From Buddleja alternifolia (Eukaryota; Streptophyta; Magnoliopsida; Lamiales; Scrophulariaceae), in NCBI GenBank assembly GCA_019426215.1, contig CM033391.1, positions 12,264,708-12,328,707 of the forward strand: a stretch of 64,000 bases of DNA. Direction: 5' to 3'. A program made the translations under genes and the position numbers. Shown piece by piece: positions 11,814 to 21,500 of this stretch. A model generated the notes under the pieces. The model saw nothing but the letters and a program-made list of their open reading frames with translations. It was not told the DNA's origin and ran no database searches. Numbering within the stretch: position 1 is the stretch's first letter; every line of letters begins with the position of its first letter.

Positions 11814-12371
11814 TTAGCCTCCTTCTTTGAGGCCGGCTTTGTCTATTTTACGTTTATTTTCTTCTATCATTTTGTCGTCTTTTCCCAGTGAGGCCACGTA
11901 GCACTTCTGGGACATGATTTGATCCCCTGCTACCTCTCCTACTCCTTCAAGTGTAGAAAACTTGATCTTCATGTGCGGGATGGAAATTACCGTCTCAAAC
12001 AGTACTAGGGTTGTTCTTCCGATTATTTTGTTGTATGCTGATGGCGTATCTACCACCAGGAATTTCCCCAGCTTGGTCTTGAGATTAGGTGGATTTCCTA
12101 GGGACATTGACAGCGTGATTTGTCCAATAGGTTGAACCGATTCTCCCGCGAAACCATATAAAGGGGTACGCGCCGCCTTTAATCTAGCTGCTCCGAGATC
12201 CATTTGCTTATAGAGCTGGTAAAGTAGGATATCTACCGAACTACCACTATCGATGAATACCCATTGTACCTTATAATTGGCGACGATGGTCGTGATGACC
12301 AGTGCATCATTGTGGGGTGTCATCACTATTTTAGCATCCTCCGGCCCAAAGCGAACCTCTTCTTTGGGCAA
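11814..12371 (-). pseudogene. Aspartic protease region of the Ty3 element
   Basis: Reads FGPEDAKIVMTPHNDALVIT, then VFIDSGSSVDILLYQLYKQM. The DSGSS is the pepsin-like active-site triad of retrotransposon proteases, and the following IGRTTLVLFETVISIPHMKI is the usual downstream block (I-G-R). The 185-codon frame is open and lies between gag and RT. Release of mature Gag and Pol would be its role in an intact element. Flanking linkers to gag (12372-12980) and RT (11530-11813) are broken. Confidence 0.9.
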
Positions 12372-12980
12372 CTCTGGCTAACATTAAGGAAGAATGTAGG
12401 TGCCTGATCGAGCTTTCGGATTTATCTCTTCAAGCTCGTTTTCGAGAGCCCAGGGGTCAATCCTCCGGATATCATATGTATGACCCCCTTACTGGGATCA
12501 TTAGCTACGAGAGTCGCTAGTCAGCTTGATTTTCTCCTACAGGTTGAGGTTCATCTCCCAACTGCTGGGGAAAATGTCCTCTTCCTGTGGGTTCGGCTCG
12601 TCCTGCTGCTCTTCCAGCCCATCGGCCTGGGCCACCTCGTCCTCTGTTCTAGGGAATTCCCCTCCCTCGAAATGAGAAAACTCCAAAAGGACCTTCTGCC
12701 TAGTAATTATTGTTAGGTGTGGACTCCTTCATGTCTCCTGATTTAATGAGACATTCAATCTCTTCTGCTAGTTCTTTGAGTCGTTTGTATGGTGCCTCCG
12801 TTCTCTATGGAATCGACAGTAAGGACCCCATGGGCCGCCCTAGGTCTACTTCCCAGAACTGACTGGCCATTGTATTATATTCTTGTTCTCCACCTCTATT
12901 AGTTATTTTTGCAACCCTACTCGCTGCGGGTGATAATGGGATCGCTCTAGAATTCGGGCTGGAATAGGTGCTGGCATATG

Positions 12981-13640
12981 TCACCTGCCTCGTCCGTCGT
13001 GATGCTGCCCGTTCCGACTCTCTTCTTCTTTCTTATCTTTCTTTTGCTCAGATCGCCTCACTAGCTGGGCATCTTTCATGTTAATGTACTTCTCAGCCTT
13101 GCTAAGCAGGTCATTGAAGTCTTCAGCAGGTTTCTTGGTCAGTGATTTGAATAAATCACCATGACTTAGCCCCTGGGTGAAGGCGCTGGATTTCAGCTTA
13201 GCCGTCACCAATGGAACTTCTAGGGTGGCTGGGTTAAAGCATTTCACGTAGGATCGGAGGGTCTCATCTCCTCTTTGTTTTATGTTAAACAGGCTCAATG
13301 ACATTTTCTCGTGTCTTTTGTTGCTGGCAAATTGGTGCAAGAATCAAAAACTGAATTCCTGGAAGGATCCGATGCATCCTTCAGGCAGTTGGTTGAACCA
13401 CAATTAGGCTGACTTGGTCAGCGTCGTTAAAAAAACTCTACACTTGATGGGATCCGAGTATCTGTGCAGCAAGGCGTACTTTCTAAAAGTGTACAAATGA
13501 TCCTCGGGATCAGATGTACCATCATAAGGAGCAATGGAATGAATCTTGAAGTCCTGTGGCAGGTCCTCCATCATAATGGATTCAGTGAATGGGATTCCTC
13601 TTTCTACTTGCCTCTTTCCTCCTGCCATTCGCCTTTCCAT
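12981..13640 (-). pseudogene. Gag (capsid) region of the Ty3 element
   Basis: Two frames, 13640-13404 and 13340-12981, together resemble the plant Retrotrans_gag domain. Recognisable strings are MEDLPQDFKIHSIAPYDGTS, DPEDHLYTFRKYALLHRYSD, then MHQFASNKRHEKMSLSLFNI and GDETLRSYVKCFNPATLEV, with a basic tail. A frame break sits near 13400. This part lies downstream (element sense) of the extra LTR copy at 13959-14520. Confidence 0.85.
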
Positions 13641-13958
13641 TTTTTCTATTCCTTGGACATGAGCTCCAATTTATCTTAGGCAGCCTTGTTTTTAGCACGT
13701 CTTCCTGGATTTCCCCATAGGGAATGAGCAGATTCATAATTGCTAGCTTTTACATTAAGGCGATTGCCTTCATCTTTTCTGTATTGCTAAAGGTGCCGAC
13801 GACGATCACCATTCATCGAGGCTTCTTCCCGTGGATATTTATCCTCCTGCCTTAGGGGCATCTTTTCCTCCAGGAATTTTTTCTGAGGGGGTTGAGGCCG
13901 TGAGACCCAACCTTCCTAATTGTCTTGAACTCAGTTTTCCACATACATAAGTGCCAAT

Positions 13959-14520
13959 TGATGCGTGTTCGATTCACACCAATAATATTTATATATTAAT
14001 ATGAGAAATCGAGCATAATAATTATAATAAATGCGTAAATGTAAAGATAATATTCCGTAAAGCATAAGAGATAATATGGCATGAAAACGTAAGTGCCTTA
14101 TTCATCATCAAACGTGCGTATTTATACAAGTTGAATGGCATCGGGCTAACTAAGGTAAGTAAAATCGGGCTGACATCCTTCCTTATTTATCTTCTGCAGA
14201 TCCGACTATTTTAGTCAAGTCTTGAGGTCAAAAGATTATGTTGGATCCTTCCGAGAATAGGCCTTGATTTGATTTGATCATATCGGCTTGCTTTGGTAAG
14301 TCATTGACTGATATCTATAATGGATCTTCATTAATAACTTGATTGGCCTCTAATTATATATTGATTTGATCTTGTCTCTAAAAAGTCTTCCATTCCTTTT
14401 ATAGGTACCTAGACCAGCTCCGCGTACAGTTGGCATCTCCAGCCGCGTCATGGTGGGTTTGGGCTTGACTTTTCATTATTTATTAGGCTTATTGGGCCTA
14501 CTTTTGTGTGGAATTCAGAT
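13959..14520 (-). repeat. Third, internal LTR copy of the same Ty3 family (562 bp, truncated)
   Basis: It aligns with the outer LTRs from TGATGCGTGTTCG at 13959 to GTGTGGAATTCAGAT at 14520. It lacks about 31 terminal bases of the U3 end, the segment ending CCACACACATCA. Like the 15152-15744 copy it keeps the ~28-bp segment missing from 3688-4253. It is followed on the minus strand by the same primer-site-like TTGGCACTTATG and leader as the outer 5' LTR, so it is a 5'-type LTR with leader sitting in gag. Confidence 0.85.
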
Positions 14521-15133
14521 CAACGCATCTGTAGTCCTTCTGGGGCAGGATACTTCCTGCGAGGCTCTTTTTCCTCCTGATTTTCTTCTTATTCCAGGAA
14601 CTCCATCCTTTTAGCCCTTTTTCCAGGGCCGACTTCAGGGGTGATCTCCAAACCTCCATGGTGACCTCCATTTCCTACAATACACACTTTTTCAGGTGTG
14701 GGTGTCATAAGATTCATTTCACCATTTGCTAGATCTCACGGATCCGGACGCTTCATCGCTGTTTTGACGGCATCATCTATGGTTTTTTGCAATTGTCCAG
14801 CCGTCAGGTGGTACGCCAGGGTGATTGGCAGGGGGGTATCCCTTCGGATAACTTGCCCTTCTGGCTGTAAGGAAATTTCCTTTTGTCCCGCCGGGATTTT
14901 AACCTCCTCGTCTATAAGTGATTCTCCCAGATCGTCAATCAGTAGTCTAACCATGGTGGCTGGCGTCTCGGGAGCATTCCTCAATTTGCATCAAATGTTA
15001 CTTTTTTCTTACCTTCGTTCTCCAAGGTTTCTCGCATTTCACCCATTTCTTGTTCTTCCATTAAACTTGTTAAAAGAAAATTACGAAAATATCAATAATT
15101 AAAATTTACCTCATGTCTTGAACTCAATTTTCC
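14521..15133 (-). pseudogene. Leader and N-terminal gag fragment between the two 5'-type LTRs
   Basis: An 82-codon minus-strand frame (14984-14736) reads MRNAPETPATMVRLLIDDLG and KIPAGQKEISLQPEGQ, with no family I can name. Its place right after leader sequence suggests the start of gag. It is followed by a degraded charged stretch that stops where the internal LTR begins. Confidence 0.5.
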
Positions 15134-15151
15134 ACAGACATAAGTGCCAAT
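15134..15151 (-). other. Primer-binding-site candidate of the Ty3 element
   Basis: On the minus strand the LTR end is followed by ATTGGCACTTATGTCTGTGG. The TTGGC start and the downstream GTCTGTGG resemble primer sites of other plant Tat elements, though the core is degenerate. A near-identical copy follows the internal LTR at 13941-13958. Confidence 0.55.
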
Positions 15152-15744
15152 TTATGCGTGTCCGATTCACAACAATAATGTTTATATATTAATATGAGAA
15201 ATCGAGCATAATAATTATAATAATGTGAAAATGTAAAGATAATATTCCGTAAAGCGTAAGAGATAATATGGCATGAAAACGTAAGTGCCTTATTCATCAT
15301 CAAATGTGCGTATTTATACAAGTTGAATGGCATCGGGTTAAATAAGGTAAGTAAAATCAGGCTGACATCCTTCCTTATTTATCTTCTGCAGATCCGACTA
15401 TTTTAGTCAAGTCTTGAGGTCAAAAGATTATGCTGGATCCTTCCGAGAATAGGCCTTGATTTGATTTGATCATATCGGCTTGCTTTGGTAAGTCATTGAT
15501 TGATATCTCTAATGGATCTTCATTAATAACTTGATTGGCCTCTAATTATATATTGATTTGATCTTGTCTCTAAAAAGTCTTCTTTTCCTTTTATAGGCAC
15601 CTAGACCAGCTCCGCGTACAGCTGGCACCTCCAGCCGCGTCATGGTGGGTTTGGGCTTGACTTTTCATTATTTATTAGGCTTATTGGGCCTACTTTTGTG
15701 TGGACTTGTCAGATTGGCCCAATGAATTATTTCCACACACATCA
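15152..15744 (-). repeat. 5' LTR of the Ty3 element (593 bp)
   Basis: Aligned end to end with 3688-4253. The plus-strand left terminus reads TTATGCG rather than TGATGCG, a point change at the LTR boundary. The right terminus CACACATCA is intact and is followed by AATAG, which pairs with AACAG before 3688. Confidence 0.9.
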
Positions 15745-15931
15745 AATAGTAACCATTGCTCAATCTACATATATCTCAGCATGGAGAACTATCATCACAT
15801 CTTGTTATAATTGTCGCTTCCCCTACTTTTGATGAGAAGAAAAACGAAAAAAATGGAACATCTTGGTCCTATCCATGGGATTATTGACAATTTTGCTTGC
15901 GTTGTTAACCTCCCTATAAAAAAAAAGCTGG

Positions 15932-16331
15932 CTCCGTTTGTTTGCCAAGGAATGGAATCAAAATTGGGAATCTGATTCCCTAGCATCAGATTACTGTGTT
16001 TGGTAACTTAAATTATAAGAAAGGAATCAAATTCCTCAAAACAGGGAATCCTACATCCCAAAATAAGGAATCTAAATCCCTATTTCTTTGAGAGTTTCTT
16101 ATTTCCTTTTTCAGGGGAATCTGAATATATAACTTGCTTGACATTTTTATTATCCATATTATGTCTTTTTTCTATCAATATTTTTTTATATATATATATA
16201 TATCAATAAAAATATAATTATTATATTTCATCATATAAGGAAATATATTATTTAAATTAATACATATGTATATTTGTATATATACATTTTATATATATAA
16301 CTTTTATATTTGAATATATATTTACATGATA

Positions 16332-16363
<32 letters not shown>

Positions 16364-16368
16364 GAGTG

Positions 16369-16405
<37 letters not shown>

Positions 16406-16420
16406 ACAGACACATATGTA

Positions 16421-16465
<45 letters not shown>

Positions 16466-16578
16466 TATATGCGTGTGTGTATATATATTTCATATAATGC
16501 ATATATATAATCATATACTTTAGTTTAATTTTTTATTTATTTTGCATAATATAACATATATATATATGTGTGTGTGTG

Positions 16579-16618
<40 letters not shown>

Positions 16619-17039
16619 GTAATCTATTGTTCGTACTTCATATTTTGGACCCATTAATTATTTTGACGTGTGATAATCAAATTAATTTATTGTTTTAATA
16701 GTTAGAATTTAAATATTAATTATGCGTACAATATTACAGTGAGTATCAAAATATATTAACTTTTTTAATATAAAAATTTCACAAGTTTAGGTGATACAAC
16801 GTATACAAATAAATTAACTTTAAAATAAGGTTAATTTAATGAAAGTTTTCAAATGGGAATTTCATTTCTTATGAAATGTGCATGAATTAAGCTTACTTCT
16901 TCTCAAAAAAAAAGTGTATAAACTAAACATTAAGAAGATCTTTATTCTATTTTCTAGACACAACCAAACACTATTATAAAATTAAATAATTGAGAATCTA
17001 ATTCCCAATTTAGATTCCATTACTGGCAAACAAACGGAG
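15932..17039. mobile_element. Non-autonomous TIR element with ~48-bp inverted ends and microsatellite core
   Basis: The left end CTCCGTTTGTTTGCC plus about 33 further bases (GGAATGGAATC, TTGGGAATC) is repeated inverted at the right end (GGCAAACAAACGGAG, ending 17039). The interior at 16170-16620 holds (TA)n, (AC)n and (TG)n runs. No transposase is present. The superfamily is uncertain; no convincing target duplication could be read. Confidence 0.65.
16170..16615. repeat. Compound microsatellite (TA)n/(CA)n/(TG)n
   Basis: Runs of TA at 16187-16202, 16333-16355, 16374-16400 and 16583-16613, CA at 16423-16449 and TG near 16568. Short open frames here encode only Tyr/Ile/His repeats and are not genes. 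Confidence 0.9.
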
Positions 17040-17498
17040 TAAACTTCGTCCAACTTCTTCCATAGAATCTGACTAATATGGATCATGATTTGCATAACTA
17101 GTTGAGGGTCCTGCCAATCAAATAAGCATTAAAAAAAAATCAATATTAATTAGTAATTGGTTGATGTTTAGTTAACATCATGTTTAATTCCTTCATGTTA
17201 TGCCAAATTGTTAGAATTGTGACCAAAGTGTGCGGAGAATGCAAAAATAAATTAGTTTTAGGGCGTGTTATGAATACCCAAGTTTTTTTAGAAAACATTA
17301 GGATACATTGTGTTAAGGTTAACTCGAAATTTTTTTTGGCACATCGAGTGCGCCTGTTATGAATATTCATGTTTTTAGAAGACATTAGGATATATTAATT
17401 GTGTTAGGGTAAACTCGAAAAATTCTTTTGTTTATTGAGTGTTGAACAACAAGTGATTGTATTATACCACATCAACATATGTTGATCTGATATAACTT

Positions 17499-17978
17499 GA
17501 GAAAAATGCAAAATTAGTCCTATAATTATAGAGAGCTGGCAAAATTGGTCCTGTATTATTTGAATTGGCAAAATGGGTTGTGTAGCTATCAAAAATTTGC
17601 AATTTGAGGACAAATTTGACCGGAAAGCCCTAATTTGGCCGGAGCTTGCCATGTGGCGTTCAATTTGGTTTTTTTTTTTTGGCTGAATTTGCCATGTGGC
17701 ATTTTTTTAATTTTCAATTATTTAAAAGATGCTGACATGGAGTTGGCAACTTTGGAATTCACCTAAGCCAATTTGACCTAAAAATCAAAAATCCCCAAAT
17801 TGAATTGGTCATGTGCATGTCACATGACCGAATTCCGGCCAAATTAGGATTTTTCAGTCAAATTTGTCCTCAAATTGCGAATTTTTGATAGTTACAGGAC
17901 CAATTTTGCCAATTCAAATAATACGGGACCAATTTTGCCAGCACCCTATAGTTACATGACTAGTTTTGCATCTTTCTC
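17499..17978. mobile_element. Mutator-like MITE, 480 bp, long inverted ends
   Basis: The ends GAGAAAAATGCAAAATTAGTC and, inverted, GAGAAAGATGCAAAACTAGTC extend for roughly 150 bp, including GGCAAAATTGGTCC and the TTTGAGGACAAATTTGAC block. Flanking decamers GATATAACTT (17489-17498) and GATATAATTT (17979-17988) match at 9 of 10 positions, the target-duplication length expected of Mutator-like elements. It sits about 530 bp upstream of the ACR start codon. Confidence 0.8.
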
Positions 17979-17988
17979 GATATAATTT

Positions 17989-18451
17989 ACACCATTTGAT
18001 GTATGATACACTCGATGCACCAAAGAATTTTCCGGTCCAACTCGGGTGTTTGTCAAACTTATGTGTGCAAGTGCAACCTCCGTGAAATTATGTGTTTATG
18101 TTGAAAGAAAATAAGTAATACACATGTCCGATATTAGAAAATACGAAAAATGAAATAAAAAATAGAGGCTGAAAAGCAGAGAAATGCAGTGAATGGACCA
18201 TATTTTTCTCCCGCCACATGTAACCACCATAACCGACTCCCCCATACCATACTTGCTGATGTGGCTTTCCACTCACTTCCAGCGACCCTCTCTCTCTCTC
18301 TCTCTCTCTAGATTCTGCACTTGCTTCCCCAATTCGCCGCCATTCCGCCTGTAGGTCTAGACTCACACATATATATACATAGATAGATTTAGAAATAGAT
18401 AAATTTTCGTATTTGTTAATTAAAAGAACAATATATATATATATATATATA

Positions 18452-18508
<57 letters not shown>

Positions 18509-18510
18509 AT
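17989..18510 (+). promoter_or_regulatory. Upstream/5' untranslated region of the ACR gene
   Basis: About 520 bp between the Mutator-like MITE and the start codon. It includes a CT repeat (18288-18309), a common feature of plant leaders. A compound (AT)n(AC)n(AT)n microsatellite runs at 18430-18508 and ends two bases before the ATG. I could not fix the transcription start. Confidence 0.45.
18430..18508. repeat. Compound (AT)n(AC)n(AT)n microsatellite abutting the ACR start codon
   Basis: AT runs at 18430-18470, AC at 18471-18494 and AT at 18495-18508. If transcribed it would place a repeat hairpin immediately upstream of the initiation codon. Such arrays are length-polymorphic. Confidence 0.9.
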
Positions 18511-21500
18511 ATGGGATTGCTATGTGACGACGCCGTGTTGATCGAGAAAGGGAAGAAAGCGGGTGAGCCGTACGTGATAACGGTGAATTGCCCAGACAAG
18601 ACGGGCCTCGGCTGCGACATTTGCCATACTATTCTTGAATTCGGACTCTATCTTACCAAAGGAGGTCTATTTCTCCTCCTTTTTTTGTTTTGTTTATCCT
18701 ATCCTTTTCGTTTTCATATCTATATATATATATAGGTTTTGCATGATTTGATTATTATTAGCTCTGTTTGCAATTGCTGATGCTTATTGAGTTTCTTAAT
18801 AATCTAGTTTGATGAAATTTCTCTGCGAAGTTTAATTTTGTATCTTTAACCTGCAGGTAGAATTGTTATTGGTGTTTTAATTGTTCCAGAAGAGGATCTT
18901 TTGTATTTTTTTTGTTTTTACAATGTTCGTCTTTCATATATCGTTCAAGTTTTACATTCGATGGTTGGTTGGTCGTTATTAATTGAGTTATTGCTAAAAG
19001 TCGTTTCGTTCCAATCGCGGAGGCATTTATATATGCATTACTTGGAATAGGAGTTCTAAATTTGAATAGAAGATCATACATTTCCAAAATAAAAACCAGG
19101 GCCCTGATTGCATGCTGCCTAATGCACTTGAACTTGTATTATGCAGATCTAATAGAACATAGGGCAGCTATGTTTTGTTTACTCATGAATCAAGACTTTT
19201 TGCTGGATTCTATCGTTGTCCGACCTCCACCCATTTCTAGAACCAGCCTATGAAAAATTACCACTTACTTTCTAAGTGGAAATAGAAACCTAAAACTTAA
19301 GAATGAGTGCATGAAGCCTACAACGTCGGAAAAAAGGCAGAAACTAGGTTTTAACTTGTCAAGTGAATATCGACCATGTTCTGTGTTTGCTGACCAACAA
19401 AAGCACTACTTCTTGAATGAAATAAGCCTTTGCTTTTCAATTTATTCGTTTTCAAATGTTTTTGAACCCCCACATATTTATTACTATTGTTTTCTATTGT
19501 CTTTTTTCGAGATGGTGGCTGAAGTAATTTTTTGCTTTGCCAGTGGAATCATTACTAACACTGTGAAGTTATGATCTTCAGATGTTTCCACAGATGGTAA
19601 ATGGTGTTATGTAGTGTTGTGGGTGATTCCTCATCCCAGCTCACCTGTTGTGAGATGGATGAATCTAAAAGAGCGGCTTCTATCTATATGCCCATCATCT
19701 AGACCTTCATTTTACCTATACCAGTCGCCCCCATGTGCTTCATCGTCCCCTGTTTACTTGCTGAAGTTCTGTAGTCTTGATCGGAGGGGACTATTACACG
19801 GTAGCAAAAATTGTTCATATTGTTAGCGTGATTCAATTACAACTATTTTATGCTGGTATAATAATGTTTCCTACATGTCTCCAGATGTGACTCAAGTCCT
19901 TGATGAGCTTGAGCTTTCAATTCAGAGAGTAAAAGTGTCTACAACACCTGATGGATGTGTTCTGGACCTTTTCTTCATAAAGGATAATTTGTAAGGTTTT
20001 ATTTTTGTATAAGAAGTTAAGAAGGATCATGACTTGTTAGATTGCAGCATATATGGTTTAACACTACTCTGCAAGTGTACTTGCAGTCTTGCACTTATGA
20101 ATGAAATTACCTTTGCAAAATATATCGTTGTATGCAGAGGAGCTAGCTGGACTTGTATAAAATCATAACATTTTCATACTTCAACATCTCAGTTTTAGAA
20201 GTGTGCTCTGATGACCTTTGATGCTCTCTAGTATGCAAATGAATGTATTTTCTGAGTGAACTTTTACAAGTTCAATATTATACCTCCCCTTGTACATTTA
20301 CAGTTTTGCCCCTTTAACGCAATGATAGCGTAGGTTTTTACTATTTAGCGCAATATGTACTTGATATTTTCTGCTCGTCGTTATTTTGTCAGGCTAGTTC
20401 TTAATCATTAATGTGATTACAACCTTTTTCTGAGTGTCCAGGGAGCTCTTACACACAAAAGCTAGGCAAGATGAAACATGTGAGCAGTTGTACGATGTTC
20501 TAGGTGAATCGTGTATTAGTTGTGAACTTAAGTTAGCAGGCCCCCAATATGATGACCTTCAGAGCATCCATCTCTCTCCAACTGTTTCTGAAGAATTATT
20601 TAGAGCACTATCTGACAAGGAACCTCGCTCACAGGCTCTAAGCCCATATGTCATGGAGTTGAAAAGGGGTAGAGTAAAAACTGACAATTCCCTGAGCCCA
20701 ACTCATACATTACTTCAGATCAACTGTGTAGATCATAAGGGTTTCCTCTATGACATCATGCGAACATTGAAAGACAGCAACATCCAGGTATAAGTTCCGC
20801 TTTTTCCTTGAAATGTTCAATTTTCTTCTTAATTTTTCCGTCCTTCATTGATGCTTTGTCTGTCAAATTCTTTTAATAGTTTACCTGTATGTAACTTAAT
20901 TTTGTTCGTTTAAACTGCGATTAGTTTTCAGTCTTTCTGATGGGATGATGGTATCCTAGAGTCTGATAAAAAAATGTACTGTAATACGGTCATCAAAATC
21001 GAGTATTCTTGGTCATTTGACTGTATGTTGTAATTTTGGACTTCAGTTATAAATAGAGGGCATGTTTCTTGTAATTTGTGACTCTAATATCAATAAAGTT
21101 CTCTAGTGTGTCCGGCTTGAACATAGGCAATTCTTTGCTGAACCATGTAAATTCTGTCTTTTGTTTGTTTGTTTGATTTAACCTGCAATGTTCTTCCACT
21201 TGTACTGTTTGACTCGTTCCTAACGTTCTTCAGCCACAATGCTTCTTACATTTGAGATGCATAACTGGATGTTTCCTTATTTTCTTAATTTTTCTACTAA
21301 TTCGCATTCCCCAATTAGATCAGTTTGCTAAAGATTACGCCTTTTATTTATGAAACATGTTTGGGTATATCTATGACTTCAAGTATGCTAGGAACACAGC
21401 TGATTCTTTGCTTATATACATCTGTGTGTATAGTAGTCTTTGTGTATGCCCTATTCAATCTTGTTTCTATATTGTATGTAATTGCTTTCTGTGGTATTGA

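Larger units (their letters stand above)
3688..15744 (-). mobile_element. Ty3 (Gypsy) LTR retrotransposon, Tat/Retand-like, degenerate, with an extra internal LTR
   Basis: Outer LTRs lie at 15152-15744 (5' in element sense) and 3688-4253 (3'). On the minus strand the order is gag, protease, RT, RNase H, second RNase H-like domain, integrase. A purine tract (reverse complement of 4254-4270, GGGGGGA core) abuts the 3' LTR. A TTGGCAC-type primer site abuts the 5' LTR. Flanking pentamers AACAG (3683-3687) and AATAG (15745-15749) form a 4/5 target duplication. A dual RNase H, no chromodomain, and an antisense ORF between pol and the 3' LTR are known hallmarks of the plant Tat lineage. Many stops and frameshifts show it is inactive. 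Confidence 0.9.

Noticed and set aside
11371..11817. 148-codon plus-strand ORF
   Set aside because: Shadow of the minus-strand pol/protease linker of the Ty3 element.
16310..16523. Two overlapping small ORFs
   Set aside because: They are translations of TA/CA microsatellite runs.
17146..17385. Pair of opposing 60-79-codon ORFs
   Set aside because: Mutual shadows in AT-rich spacer containing a short direct repeat (GTGTTA..GGTTAACTCGAAA and GTGTTAGGGTAAACTCGAAA); no protein signature.
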